From: Avena insularis
Lineage: Eukaryota; Streptophyta; Magnoliopsida; Poales; Poaceae
NCBI GenBank assembly: GCA_023614405.1
Contig: CM042685.1
Coordinates: forward strand, 85,302,684 to 85,366,683
Direction: 5' to 3'
Length of the DNA: 64,000 bases
In this document: positions 9,972 through 21,914 of the stretch, piece by piece
Position numbering within the stretch: the first letter of the stretch is position 1
Layout of the letters: each line of letters opens with the position of its first letter
The notes under the pieces: model-generated
What the model was told of the DNA's origin: nothing
What the model saw: only the letters and a program-made list of their open reading frames with translations
Databases searched by the model: none
Position numbers and translations under genes: made by a program

Positions 9972-12106
9972 AGGGCAGGAATGCTTGTCTGAAAACATTG
10001 CCGAATATTTATCTGAAGATCGGTCGGCACTCGCATCAACTCGTCAGCCTAATCTGTGAAGAAGTAAAGCATTAGAAGAAACACCGGATGCACTATTTAA
10101 TACTATGGCAGAAAATCGTGCATGATGCATGTATGATATATAACATGGCAAAGGTGCAATGCAATTAGGGAATATTAAGCGGAACCGGGGTCCCAACATT
10201 TAATGAGGTGGTTTATATTGTTTAGATAACCCGCAATTTAAATGTTATCTTAATAAGGTGAAATTATATCATCAGTTCACTACACAAATTTAAATGGAGA
10301 CAACTAAGGCTAGAATATCCCGCATATGGTCTCTATATTTAATTTAGGTGAGTCATCGAAACACCCCCAAACACCCACAATATGTATGCAAGGATGATCA
10401 ATTGTATGCAACAAGTATAATATGACAATTTATTAAATAGGGGCTCGGGAGGGGTCATACATCGAGGTTCGCCGATCTTGGTGTTTGGAAGGTTTGGAGG
10501 ATCGGTCTTTGGTTCCAGGAAGACGATTTTTCCGTTCCGAGAAGGAGAACTCGAGCCACAAAGTAGATCTTGTCGCATACTAGGGGTAACCTGAAGTTCG
10601 TGAGGAAGGTCTTGGGCTTCCAACGTCATCGGTTCTATGGTGGAGATCTTGGTGGTACAAGTCCAAGACCTTGTCCGCAATCCTATGAGTGTCACTAGGT
10701 CAGTACGTTCTTCGGGCTCCTCTACATGCATCACCAAACATGGCTTCGATCTCATCTTTGTGCGTCGTCCTCGGTCCTTAGAGGGGATGGTCTAGGCAGC
10801 TGAACGGCTGACGAAATTTTGCCGAACGACTGACGGGCACCTGAACACCGTAGATCAACAGGAGCCATAGAAATAGCTGCCACCTGGTCCTGTGGCGTCT
10901 GAAGTAGGAGAAGGCCGCACTCTGGACCTCACAGAGACGCGCATAGTGCGAAAAGAAGGGGCGCTGGCCCAGGGCGCTACTGACGTATGGCGATGGGCTC
11001 GCGGCATCACGGAATGGAGAGGCGGCAGGGCTAGCGGAAGACAGAGACAGGATGCCGAGCGGGGCCCGCCAGGGGAGGACAAGGCGGTCATTCCTGAGGA
11101 GGGAAGGCACCGGCGAAGGAGGGCTCGACAACATTGGGAAGGAGCTTGGGGAAGCTGAGGTAGGCGCAGGGGCCCACGGCCGGTGAGCTCACTACAGGAA
11201 ACAGGGAGGAGACCTGCGGCCAGGGGTGCGTGAGCGGCCAGGAAGCTTGGCCGGGTCAGCGGCGACCGAGGCGACGGAGAAGGGATACGGTGGCTGACTT
11301 GCCGGGAAGTGGAAGAAGGGGATGTAGGGCGGCTACGATAGGGAGGAGAGCACCGGGGAAGTGGGTCCTAGGAGGAGGCGGGACGGTGCCTTGCCAACGG
11401 CGGCGGGGAGCCAAGTAGTAGTAGAGGAGAAGGCCGTGGCTGGTGGCGATTGAAGGGGTGGCAGCGGGGATGCAGAGAGGGGTGGGATTTCCGTGGAGGA
11501 GGCGGGGTTGCGGGTGGGGCCAGGGACGAGGGAGCGTTCGACGCATCAGGTGTGCGGGGAGAGGCGAGCGTGGCTTCGATCGATAGGAAGGTTCGGGGAG
11601 CCTGGGAAACATGACGAGGTGGGTGTGGTGCGTGTTGTGTGCGTGTGCGGGATCGGGTCAAAGTGATTGGTGCGTGCCGTGGTGTGCATTACGTGGCCGG
11701 CGTGCATGTGGTGTGTTGGGTCTGACAGTGGCGGGGTGTGGAATCAGGGGTAGGATTACGGTTTCCAGGTGTGGACGGTTCTGGTCCGGGCTTGGGCTAG
11801 ATTAGGTGGGATTGTAGGTTTGCTGGTTGGGCCTTTAGCCCTATTTGTCTGCCTCCCCTGGTTTATAAAAATATATTTTTATTTATGTATTTTGTTTTAA
11901 ATAGTTTTTTGATAAATAGTTTAGACAAAATAAAAGGTCTTGGTGGACCGATGGTTTTGATTTGAACAAAGGGGGGAACATCTAGAGAAAAAAATACGCT
12001 TTTAGCAAGATAGTTTTTAAACAAACAATATGCATGTAGATGTCATGATGATGCATATAGACAAGATATGTGATTTTCTAGTGGTGGTTTTACCCGGGGT
12101 GCTACA

Positions 12107-12446
12107 AGATGTTCCTTCTCGAAGTCTGTGGTCATGTTCTTACGTTGGAACCTTACTTCTCAGAAGTTTAACTCTTTTGTGAGTTTCATAGTCTCAATCC
12201 TTATGAATATCATCTATCTAACAACTTGAAACCTTCTCCCCTTGTTCCTCCATTACCTTGATGTGTTTCATGTTCATCATCTCAGAGTTGTTTCTAAACA
12301 CTCCATCCATGAGTTGACCATGAGATACTCAGTGTGTCATTTAGTGCGTTTCCCTCTTATCCTTAGAGTGACACTGTTTCTTTCTCTCTTTGTCTCTTTT
12401 CCTACCTTTGGAATCTCGGTCGAGATTCTCTTAAGGGGTATAGAGT
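12107..12446 (+). pseudogene. decayed end of pol and polypurine tract of Gypsy A0
   Basis: This short strip lies between the start of LTR B and the next LTR start. It reads weak remains of a Gypsy integrase tail: DVFHVHHLRVV near 12260-12300 resembles the usual DVFHVSxLR motif. The ending GAATCTCGGTCGAGATTCTC-TTAAGGGG (12410-12438) is typical of chromovirus pol ends, where the last codons run into the polypurine tract. TGTAACACCCC follows at 12447. LTR B therefore inserted into the 3' end of the pol region of A0. Most of A0 lies outside the window. Confidence 0.6.
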
Positions 12447-13129
12447 TGTAACACCCCAGTTTTAGTTAAATAGTAAGTAGGGTTTGATTGTGCATCATGA
12501 GCATCATTTTATAAAAATGCATGCAACAAGAAATAATGCAAACCCTAAACCCTATTTTCTCTCTCTCTCCCTTTTACTCCATTCAAATGGTTTTGAAATA
12601 TTTGAAAAATCCCAAAATAATGTGGAGCCCAAACTAAATACAAAGGCCCCACAATTTTCTAATTTTCTAAAAGCCTCTAGTAATCTCAAAGTTCTCAAAA
12701 CAGATATGAAATTTAAAATACAAAACAGAAAATAGAAATAGAAATGTAAAAAGGTTTCTAAAAAAATAGAGCCAGAAATCTTCCAGGTCGTATCCCACTC
12801 CCTCTCTCCTCGCTACAAGCCTTGCCGTAGCCCAACTATGGCCCAAGTCAGCCCGATGCGGCCCGGTACCCCTCTGCTATCTTTTGCCTTTCTTCTTCCT
12901 TGAGCGAGCCGAAGCTGCTCTGTGTCAGCGCCTCCGCCGTCGATCGTCGACGTGCTACAATGCTAGCCACCGCCGTTGGATGCCATGATAAGAACGCCCT
13001 CGCCTAGATACCTCTCGTCATACCCGTTTCTCCTTATCTTGCTTCCTCTGCTGGTTTTCCCCTTCTTCCCGAAACCCTAGCCGACGCCATTGTCTTGCAC
13101 CGCTGCTAGAGGACTCCCCGAAGCCAGAT
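12447..13129 (+). repeat. start of 3' LTR of Gypsy A0, cut by element C
   Basis: Begins TGTAACACCCCAG after a purine tract. Like several LTRs here it has a GCATCATGAGCATCAT segment near the start, then AT-rich sequence, then a GC-rich leader with scattered Pro/Arg-type open frames. It stops at 13129 where the LTR of element C begins; the rest must lie beyond the far end of C. No gene is visible. Confidence 0.65.
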
Positions 13130-16100
13130 TGTCAACACCCGGATTTTTAATCCTAGATGCCTGTTATGCCGTACGTTTCAATCCCAGGATTACCATTTTT
13201 GTGAGACATAACAGAATTGGTAGCACGGTACATCATCCATTACAAACCATAATAGTCTTACAAATAGTTGATCTCATGATCAGGTCTGATTACAAATCAA
13301 AGAAACAGAATGTTAGTAGCGTAGCAGAGACTCCATCTTCAAGGTCACAGGCAATGCTGACGATGGGAGATGATCCTAGTTATCAAAGGTGGCATGCTGT
13401 CCATCCTCATCGTAGTATCCTTCATAGTCTGGCCATGGGAATAGCTAGGGACAAAGGCATGAGTACTTTTAAGTACTCGCAAAATATTCCTAAGGAAGTA
13501 AAACCAATCTAGTATGAATCCTAAGTTCTAGGTTTGTTTGCAACAAGCCAATTATATTTCACAGGTACTTAGTAGTGAAGTCCTAGCTTTAGTTGTCTAA
13601 ATTACTTAAGTGGGAACCTAGTTTCATATCCACAACCTTGTGGGATCAAGTCAAAGTCATACTTCAAGTCATCAGTCATTTTGAAAACATCTGACAACGG
13701 AACAGTATGGCCATCGAATTGTCCATGACCATGGACGCGGCTATTCGAATAGTTTGGCACTTTGCAGAGGTGGTACACTTTCACCACAACATTCAATACA
13801 TCCATTAGGGATAACCCTAAATCATCATACTTGGTATGAAGATAATCAATCCTAACCTTTCAATTACACACCCCAGTATAGGAACCTCCCCTATGAGTTT
13901 GGCCTCCCAGCCATGACCATCTGTCATCCTGGGAACTGCACAGGTGGACATTCATAATCACATGGTAGCCTCAGCTCACCTCGTTCCGCGAGGGAATCCA
14001 TACCAAGGCACATAAACTTCCAGTTAATCCCAACCCTAACTTGGGTATTGTGGTTGTCCGGTAAGATTGGAATGGTATCGCATCCAAACCCAACCATCAG
14101 TTTTTTATCAAAGCCAGGGCACATACTTCATTTAGTATCATCTTCAATTCATTGTTTCCATAACACATGTAAAAACATTTCAATAGAATGATTCATCATT
14201 CTAGGGTTTTCATCATCATTTGTTCCCATCTATAGTGATCAATATTGGTTTTAGCACTAGGATCTATCAATGAGGGTGTTACTATTAGGGGGGCTAATCA
14301 AGTGTAATTACCACCATAAAGTTCCTTGATCTTGATGACCTCTTTCCTAATTTTCCACTAATCACCAATTAATTAAATACTTGAGTAACTTTGCAAAAAG
14401 GATAAAGAGATGAAGCTTGCTGGTAAAACATGGCATTGGTATAATCAAGGTGGTCAAAAAATGTGCATGCTGGCATGCTTTAGCTTAGCTTGCATATAAT
14501 AGATTGCACAGTATAGCTTGCCTTGGTTGGTAAGGTGTTCGAAGTTCTTTTCCTTGTCTTCGTATAATTATTCCTCCTCGTAGCCCAGGTTGATACTAGC
14601 GTCTATAAATCAATACGAGGTACACAATCACCAAAAAATATTTAACTACTTCCATTTAACACACAAGGATCTACACTAGATGATCTAGCATCATCCCTAT
14701 CACTACAAGAAAAGGGTGACAAGGTTTTATTTATCTTATTTTAGAAAAGTAATTTCTACTCATTGAAAAGTTACTTAAGATTTAGTATTCTCCAATCCAA
14801 ATATGGGCTCATATTGACTCATGTCACCACCACATATTCCAATATTGGAAATGTGATTTAAAGTGGTTGGCCTAGATTACAAAGTCTAACAATGCCAGTT
14901 AATAGTATTTATGTGACTAGAAATGACCGTAAAGCCATTCTTTTAATTTTTATCCAGGACTACTGTATGCAAAATTATATATTTTTACATATTCAGATAG
15001 GTCATGGCCAATGTGATTTTTGAGAGTTGAAATCAACTCAAAAATCATCTATGGTTTATTTTAGAAAAATGTTTGAAGTGATAAAATCTACTTTCTTGTG
15101 ATTATTACGACAGGTGATCTATAGTTTCAAACTGTTTAAATCCAACAGGAGTGATTAGAGCTTTTTATCTACTTTATAACAAAATTGGTTTCATTCAATT
15201 TGGTTCAGTGAATCTTTCTGAATTGATTTTTAAAGTTACCTACAATATGGGAATTTCAAATAAAAGAAAAACCTAAGTTTGAATCTATAGGCTACGTGTG
15301 GGAATGCTAATGGGCTGGCCCAACTACGCAACGTGTGTGCAGCGGGCTACATCAGAGTTGGTCCCACTCGTCAATGGCTAACCAAACGCTAAGCGGTGTC
15401 CTTCAATCTAGGCCGCATGATTAGAGCATGATCGTTGTCTCCATCGCATGGGGCGCGCGAGACAGAACCCTAGCTCTACGGAGGGGGTCGGCGGGGGCTT
15501 ACCAGTGCTCCATCTAGGTCTGGCGAGGTGGGGGAATGAGCAAGTCGACAATGACAGTTTGACTGGTGATCGCGGCAGCTCCTGGGGTGGCTCTTAGCGT
15601 TGGCTCCGTTCCTCCTATGCAGTGGCAGGATCCCGTGAAATTCCGGTGATGTGGTGCTCACCTTGCTCCAGGTATGGGTCAGAGAGGTTGCTGGGTGAGA
15701 GGGGAGTGGAATGGTGTGCGTTTTGAGGCATGGGAGGGCTCTATTTATAGTAAAGCGAAGGGGCACGACGGCATGGCTCGGGCTCATCAGCAATGTAGTT
15801 ACAATGTGCTATCAGCATAGCCAAGGGTGTAAGTCGACGCGCTGCTTCATGGAGGTCGTCATGTACACAGTGGCTCGGCGAGGTGCGGTCTCTATCGTTC
15901 TAGAACGTCCGTTCTCTGCGGATGTACCGTCGGCATTCGTCATGGCGTACAGTGGTCATGGTGCTCGCGGGGTCAAACTATCATGTCTGGGCTGTCGCTG
16001 GAATCACGGCGAACTTATTTGAGCAAGGATAGAGCGAGGCGAGGCGTGTGCACACGGGATTACTTGGCGCTCTGGCGTGGCGATCAGCATGGTCGGGTGT

Positions 16101-17014
16101 TAAATGGGCGCGACTGCGCTAGCATCTCCGCGGGTGGTCGTTGGTCGAGGCATGCATAGGTAGGGCAGTGAGGTCAGGGCTACCTCTTAGATATCGTGGG
16201 CGAGGGCGGCGCGGTCTGTGGCAGAGTGTCCACGTCATGGTGGCAAGGTAAGATTGGGTACCATTTTGCACTGGTCATTTGGTCGAATGAGATGAGATCC
16301 AATGCACGGGCTGGTACTAGATAAGTTAAGGGCACGTCGTGGGAGCTCGGTGAGGTCACAAATATGATCAAAAGATTGATCAAAATAGTAGATAGTGGTT
16401 GAGGTTATACTGTGATCACCAGGTGTTTGATCAAATGGCCGCAAGAACTAAACTTTCATATTTTCAAGTTATTTTTGGTGGGTGTGCTGGTACTAATCTT
16501 GGTAGTCTCTGGGTGCAAGGGTTTGCTAAGTGGTGAAGGTTTTGATGGTTTTTCCAAAAATGACTATCTTGATACATAAGATAGATTCAATTTTGAATTG
16601 CCCTTCAAATGGATTTCGATTTGTTTCTACAAGGTTGGAAAGCTCCATTGTGTTTAGTGTCACTTGGTATAGAAAGGGGAGAAAAGAAATGGAATTTTTC
16701 TGTTTGATATCACTTGCTAGAGATGCTCGAAGTGAGATAAGTGTTAACTTCTGCAAAAATGACCATTAGGTCATATGCTTCATATTTTAATTTTCTCTTG
16801 TTTTGATTTGTTTTGGATTTGACCTAGATGATATGGTTTTGATCTTTAAACCATTTATCATCATTTAGAACAATCAAACATGGCATTGCAAACATTCATC
16901 CACATTCATAACACACATGCATTAAGATATGGTTTATTAATAAAAGATTTTGTTAACCCTAATTTTGATTGATTAGAAAATTGATATCCTCATTAATATT
17001 TTTGAGATGTTACA
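13130..17014 (-). repeat. 3' LTR of C, complete, 3885 bp
   Basis: Plus-strand ends are TGTCAACACCCGG and GAGATGTTACA. On the minus strand it starts TGTAACATCTC. It aligns with 22933-23322 plus 29564-32360. The first half on the plus strand is AT-rich, and the second half (15290-16280) contains a GC-rich leader-like part. Open frames within it differ between the two LTR copies and are not genes. Confidence 0.9.
13721..13781 (-). other. conserved LTR block, copy in left LTR of C
   Basis: On the minus strand: CACCTCTGCAAAGTGCCAAACTA-TTCGAATAGCCGC and then GTCCATGGTCATGGAC, which is a 7-bp perfect inverted repeat with a 2-base loop (13721-13736). Confidence 0.65.
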
Positions 17015-17031
17015 AACCTTCCCCCTTTAAA
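17015..17031 (-). other. polypurine tract of C
   Basis: On the minus strand TTTAAAGGGGGAAGGTT runs directly into the LTR start TGTAACATC. The plus-strand reading at 17015-17031 is AACCTTCCCCCTTTAAA. Confidence 0.85.
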
Positions 17032-18479
17032 CAGAATCTCATCCCGAGATTCAGGAAAAACTAGGAACTAAAGAGATTGGGAAACTCCGTCCTCATGTAA
17101 TCTTCTCGTTCCCAGGTGGCTTCTTCTTTAGTATGGCTGATCCATTGAATTTTGAGAAATTTGATACTCCTGGTCCGGGTGGTTCTGAAGGCTTATTCCA
17201 ACATACAAATGGGTACTTCACGATAGGTTAAATCCGGGTTGATCTCCACGTCTCTGTTATTGATGTTCTTGAACACTTCTGTCTTATCTGGAACTTCTAA
17301 GCATTTCCGAAGTAACGAGACATGAAACACATCATGAACGGCTGACATCTCTTCCGATAGTTCTATCTGATATGATACTTCTCCTCGGTGACTTAAAATA
17401 TTGAAGGGTCCAACGTATCTGGATGCAACCTTTACTTTGAGTTGGAAACGTTGCATTCCTTTCAAAGGTGATACTTTGAGATACACAAAGTTTCCGACAT
17501 TGAAGACCAGGTCTCGACGTCTCTTGTCGTCATAACTCTTCAGTTTGGATTTAGCGGTCTTGAGGTGCTCACGAATCTTTTGAACCTTCTCTTCAGCTTC
17601 TTGTAGGATGTCTGGTCCGAATATCTAACTCTCTCCTACTTGCGACCAATTCATGGGGGTACGGAACTTCCTTCCATACAAAAACTCAAATGGGGCCATC
17701 TGCAAACTAGCTTGATAACTATTGTTGTATGAGAATTTTGCAAAAGGCAAGTAGTCTTCCCATTTAGATCCACATTCCAGTATGCAAGCTCTCAACATAT
17801 CCTTGAGTATCTGGTTTACTCTTTCCATTTGTTCATCAGTCTGCGGGTGATAAGTTGTGCTGAAATTCAGTTTTGTTCCTAAACCTTCTTGGACTTTCTT
17901 CCAAAATCTTGAGTTAAACTGGGTTCCTCGGTCCGACACAATGGTCTTGGGGGTTCCGTGCAGGCTGACTATTCTAGCAATATACAACTCTGCTAGATTT
18001 GAGCTTTGATAAGTGGTCTTGACTGGTATGAAATGAGCTACTTTGGAAAGTCTATCCACTATGACCCAAATAGAGTCATTTCCCCAACTAGATGTAGGCA
18101 AACCGGTGATGAGATCCATTCTGACTGAATCCCATTTCCATTATGGAATTTGCAAAGGTTTCAAAAGTCCTGCGGGTCGCTGGTGTTCTGCTTTGAATCT
18201 CTGACACATATCACACTTGGCGATGTAGCTTCCGACTTCTCTCTTCATTTTGTGCCACAAAAATTGCTCCTTCAAATCCTGATACATCTTTGTTCCTCAT
18301 GGGTGAATAGAATAAAGTGTATCATGGGATTCTTGCAAAATAACGTGTTTCAACTCAGAATCTGCTGGCACACAGATTCGTCCCTTATACCACAGAAATC
18401 CTTCTTCATCTTCCGTGAATCCAGGTACCTTACTTATACTGATACAACGCTTAATTCAATTGATACTGGAATTTAATTT
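17032..18479 (-). pseudogene. integrase with chromodomain-like end of C (broken)
   Basis: Minus strand, from right to left. The zinc-binding end reads CDMCQRF near 18200. A TAA stop precedes the catalytic core, which starts at MDLITGLPTS (18119). The second Asp is in IVSDRGTQFNS and the Glu is in QMERVNQ, where the usual Gly-Gln is Glu-Gln. The C-terminal part at 17486-17193 reads LKVSPLKGMQRF, then GPFNIL and VHDVFHVSLLRKC. After a stop at about 17190 come IKFLKIQWISHTKEEATWER and EDYMRTEFP, which match the chromodomain-like tail of Tekay-type elements. The core stretch of 164 codons is free of stops. The tail would guide insertion to certain chromatin; that is known for the family, not shown here. 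Confidence 0.87.
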
Positions 18480-19092
18480 CTAAGCTTCCTTTATCTGACT
18501 GATCAAAGTGGGTTGAAGTTCAATACTGGCTAGGAATCCTTCGCTAGCTAGCTCCATTCTGAAATCTTCCAACTCCTTATGCAAACTTGGCTGCTCTTTC
18601 ATAATCATGGTGTTTAATCTACACGGAAGTCTACTAAGGGCATCTGCTACCACATTGGCCTTGCCGGGGTGGTAGTGAATGTCAAGGTCATAATGCTTGA
18701 TTAACTCTATCCATCTCCTTTTCCTCATATTCAGCTCCTTTTGGTTAAAAATATACTTCAGACTCTTATGATCGGAAAAAATCTCACAGCGGTTACCCAT
18801 GAGATAATGATGCCATGTCTTCAAGGCTAAAACTACGGCTGCCAGATCTAAGTCATGGGTTGGGTAATTCTGTTCATGATGCTTCATTTGTTGGGACAGA
18901 TAGGATATTACTTTGCCTTCTTGCATCAATACCCACCAACATATTTTTACTTTTGTAATTACTCTTTTTATTTGAATAAAGTGGGAGGCTGTGGGGCTTT
19001 TGCCTCATAGTAGATAGTCAAAAAAAAACATTCGAAACCAATCTTGGATGCATCACAGTACACGTCAAAGGGCTTCGTGATATCCGACATGA
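18480..19092 (-). pseudogene. RNase H of C, with a retroposon insertion
   Basis: The main part, 18929 to 18480, reads QEGKVISYLSQQMKHHEQNY, then LDLAAVVLALKTWHHYLMG and HYHPGKANVVADALSRL, the typical RNase H to integrase link. The start of the domain (PFDVYCDASKIGF) lies at about 19080-19030 in another frame. Between the two parts lies a short foreign insertion with an A-tail (see 18928-19028), which replaces the segment expected between GFG and LMQEGK. Confidence 0.85.
18928..19028 (+). mobile_element. short poly(A)-tailed retroposon fragment in RNase H of C
   Basis: About 100 bp with no similarity to the surrounding protein. On the plus strand it ends GTAGATAGTC followed by nine A (19020-19028), with AATAAA at 18975-18980 some 40 bp before. 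This is the form of a 5'-truncated LINE or other reverse-transcribed RNA. The flanking protein sequence (LMQEGK on one side, KIGF on the other) would be continuous without it. A target duplication is not clear. Confidence 0.6.
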
Positions 19093-19975
19093 TCAAAATT
19101 GGGCTGAAATCAATCTCTTCTTGAGTTCTTGAAAACTTGCTTCACATTTGTCCGTCCATTCAAACTTCTTGTGTTTTGTCAACCACTGGGTCATCGGCAT
19201 TGCGATGCTTGAAAATCCTTCAACAAACTTAAGGTAATATCCCGCTAATCTAAGAAATGAACGAACTTCGGGTTGATTGGTTGGGGCTTTCCATTCTCCA
19301 ACATCCTTAATCTTGGTGGGGTCGAAGGCAACTCCTCCGGCTAAAAAGATATGACCTAGTAATCCTACTTCCTTTAACCAGAATTCACATTTGCTGAACT
19401 TGGCATATAACTGATGCTCTCTAAGGGTTCTAAGGATGGTCCTTAGGTGTTGTTCATGTTCTTCTTCCCACTTGGAGTAGATCAGAATGTCATCAATGAA
19501 AACAACGACAAACGTATCAATGAAGTTAATAAAAATCTTATTCATGAGATTCATGAAATAAGCGGGGTCATTGGTTAATCCAAATGGCATGACCTTGTAT
19601 TCATACAATCCATATCGAGTAGTGAAGGCAGTCTTAGGGATATCCATTGCGCGAATTTTTTGTTGATGATAGCCAGTTCTAAGATCAATCTTAGAGAACA
19701 CTCTGGCACCGGTCAACTGGTCAAACAAATCTTCTTTCTTTGGCAGTGGGTACTTGTTCTTGATGGTGACGTCATTCAACTTCTAATAATCCGTACATAA
19801 ACGGGTGGCACTGTCTTTCTTATCCACAACCAAAACAGGTGATCTCCATGGCGATGCACTTGGTTGAATTAGATCTTTGCTAATCATGTCATCAAGTTGC
19901 TCCTTGAGCTCCACTAACTCTATTGGATTCATACTATAGGGTCTTTGAGCTATGGGTCTAGTTCTAGGAATTAGT
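19093..19975 (-). pseudogene. reverse transcriptase of C (mostly open)
   Basis: Minus strand 19779 to 19093 is open for 228 codons. It reads [51 protein letters not shown], the catalytic FIDDILIYS (about 19510-19480) and [16 protein letters not shown]. The catalytic acids are present. Residues before YPLP (19780-19975) are broken by stops and a frameshift that separate them from the protease. Of all RT domains in the window this one is the best preserved, but it is still cut off from gag and RNase H. Confidence 0.9.
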
Positions 19976-20500
19976 TGAATGATAAACTCGATATCCCGAT
20001 CTGGGGCATACTGGGTAATTCATCTCGGAACACATCGGGGTATTCACAGACTACTCTGACTTGGTCTAGGGTTGTTTGAGATAACCTCTTGTTGCACTTG
20101 AATTGACAGGGCAGCGTCTCAGACACATGCTCAACTGATACTCCAGTGCTATTGGTCATGGTTATAGCTTTCTTGGCATAGTCTATTAATCCTTGATGTT
20201 TCGACATCTAATCCATTCCAAGTACTACTTCCAAACCTTTTGTTCCAAGTACTATTAGATTGGCATAAAAATCTATTCCATAAATTCTAATAGGTACGAC
20301 CTTGCAAATTTTTCTAGCTTTGGTGGTTGACCCAGGTATTTGAACTATCATAACATGCTTCAAATTTGTTGGTTGAATCTTCCTAGTTCATGAAAATTCT
20401 TCTATAACAAACGAGTGTGATGCTCCAGAATCAAACAACACTCTTGCAAGTACTGAGTTAACAGGAAACATACCCAGCACGACATCTGGCGCTTCCTGGG
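19976..20500 (-). pseudogene. protease of C (broken)
   Basis: The active site reads VLFDSGASHSFVIEEFS near 20440-20395 and is followed by a stop. GLEVVLGMD follows at about 20245-20215, again before a stop. From 20207 to 19971 an open part reads the link to RT, including VRVVCEYPDVFRDELPSMP. The catalytic Asp-Ser-Gly is intact, unlike in element A. Confidence 0.82.
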
Positions 20501-21711
20501 CTTCTTCAGCATTCATGTGGAACAGACGGTCGGTATGGTTGTTCGGGTTTCCTGGGGCGAATCTCTTTCCATGTTGGACACGACGCTGCTGCTAGGCAGG
20601 TTGCGTGACAGTGGGTGCTGTAGCAATCTTCTTAGGGCACTCATTGGAGTAGTGACCCGTCACTCCACATTCAAAGCAGGTGATCATGGACTTGTCCTTC
20701 CCTGCGACAGACACATTACTTCCAGTCCTTGGGGCATTATTGTTGTTGTGTTTTGTGGGCCCTGGTGGTGCACGGTTGAAGTTATTAGGTTGCTAGTATT
20801 GTAGTGGTTGTTGCCTCCTAGCCTCGGGTTTCCTCCGCTATGGTTGGGGTAGTTCGGACGGGGCATAGGTGGCCTATTATTCCTTGGTGCAAATCTGGGA
20901 GACGAACTAGGGCAATACTTTGGGGTATGGTGGGGTCCAGGCTGTTGCATCATACGATGCTTACGGTTCTCAGTGGCTTGGTTGTTCTTTCCTTCCATCT
21001 GGATAGCAGAATCCACTAGAGCTTCTAGATCGGCAAATGAAATATTGACCAACACTGTCTGCATCTCATCATGCAGACCATTCAGAAATCTCTCCTTATT
21101 TTTGGCTTCAGTACCAATCTCATCAGGGGCATACCTAGACAGAGACAGAAAACTATCATGGTACTCCACCACAGTCATCCTCCCCTGCTTCAGTTCCTTG
21201 AATTCATCCCTCATCCTCATAATCATACCGGGTGGCACATGGGTTCGGCTGAACCTGAGTTTGAATTCCTCCCAAGTCATCATCTGTCCTCCATTCATTG
21301 TACGAGTGCTATTCCACCATGCTCTTGTAGAACCTGCCAAATAGTGGGTGGCAAACAACACTTTCCAGCAGCATCCACTCCTACAACTTCTAAGTTCTTT
21401 TCCATGGTTTGAAGACAATCATCAGCATCTAGGGGCTCTTCAGATTTGCTAAAGCTAGGGGGATTGTTGTTCTGGAAGTTCTTAAGCTTGGATACATGAT
21501 GACCCTGATTTCCATGGCCTTGGTTTTCATGCGCCAGTTGGGCGATCTGTTGAAGTGTGGCGAGATTTGCTTGACGCTCAGTCCTACCGGCTTCTCGATC
21601 GGCTACTAGCATTTGCAGCATTTGGACCTTCGGGTCTTGAGATGAGCTGCTTCCACCGCGAGTCATCTGAAGATTGAGATAGATCAGAACATAAGAGCGA
21701 AAAATTACCAA
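20501..21711 (-). pseudogene. gag: gag of C (nearly open, frameshifted)
   Basis: Minus strand. 21711-21295 reads the start MTRGGSSSSQDPKVQMLQ (Met at about 21666) and then NFQNNNPPSFSKSEEPLDAD. A frameshift near 21390 leads to a second frame, 21418-20684, with the capsid core: STRAWWNS, MTWEEFKLRFSRTHVPPGM, FKELKQGRMTVVEYHDSFLS and RFLNGLHDEMQ. A Pro/Asn/His-rich linker ends in a frameshift. The zinc knuckle CFECGVTGHYSNEC (about 20668-20627) is complete in another frame. Two frameshifts are enough to explain the damage. Confidence 0.87.
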
Positions 21712-21914
21712 GGTTTATGAGTTTGGTTTAAAAGCTTTTAAACTTTCAGCAAGTCTAGGGTTTGAAAGCCGAAAACTCTTTTTCATTCATTCTAAACAAC
21801 TCATACAAACCACAAATAACAACAACAAAACAGATGGTTTTAAGAACCATTCTGTCAAGCTACGATACAGTGGGAACGAATACAACTCACACCTATGATT
21901 GTGCTCTAGTGCTA

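Larger units (their letters stand above)
3490..12106 (-). mobile_element. LTR B of a Gypsy element, interrupted by Copia G
   Basis: 3490-4819 and 9972-12106 together align with the right LTR of element E (about 50387-53423): the CGGTCCT(T/C)GCCTAC segment at 3500, the block at 3997-4047, the segment after the Copia insertion, a GC-rich leader region (10860-11870) and the terminus GGGGTGCTACA at 12096-12106. On the minus strand this terminus is the LTR start TGTAGCACCCC. The LTR 3' end (TGTTACA on the minus strand) lies left of element A, outside the window. It may be a solo LTR or one end of a longer element. No protein-coding sequence supports a gene in it; open frames at 10339-11660 are GC-rich shadows. 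Confidence 0.75.

Noticed and set aside
10339..11660. frames of 90-140 codons in LTR B
   Set aside because: They fall in the GC-rich leader part and do not match the frames in the aligned region of E.
13721..13736. perfect palindrome GTCCATGACCATGGAC as a possible MITE end or protein operator
   Set aside because: It is part of the conserved LTR block and there is no matching inverted copy nearby.
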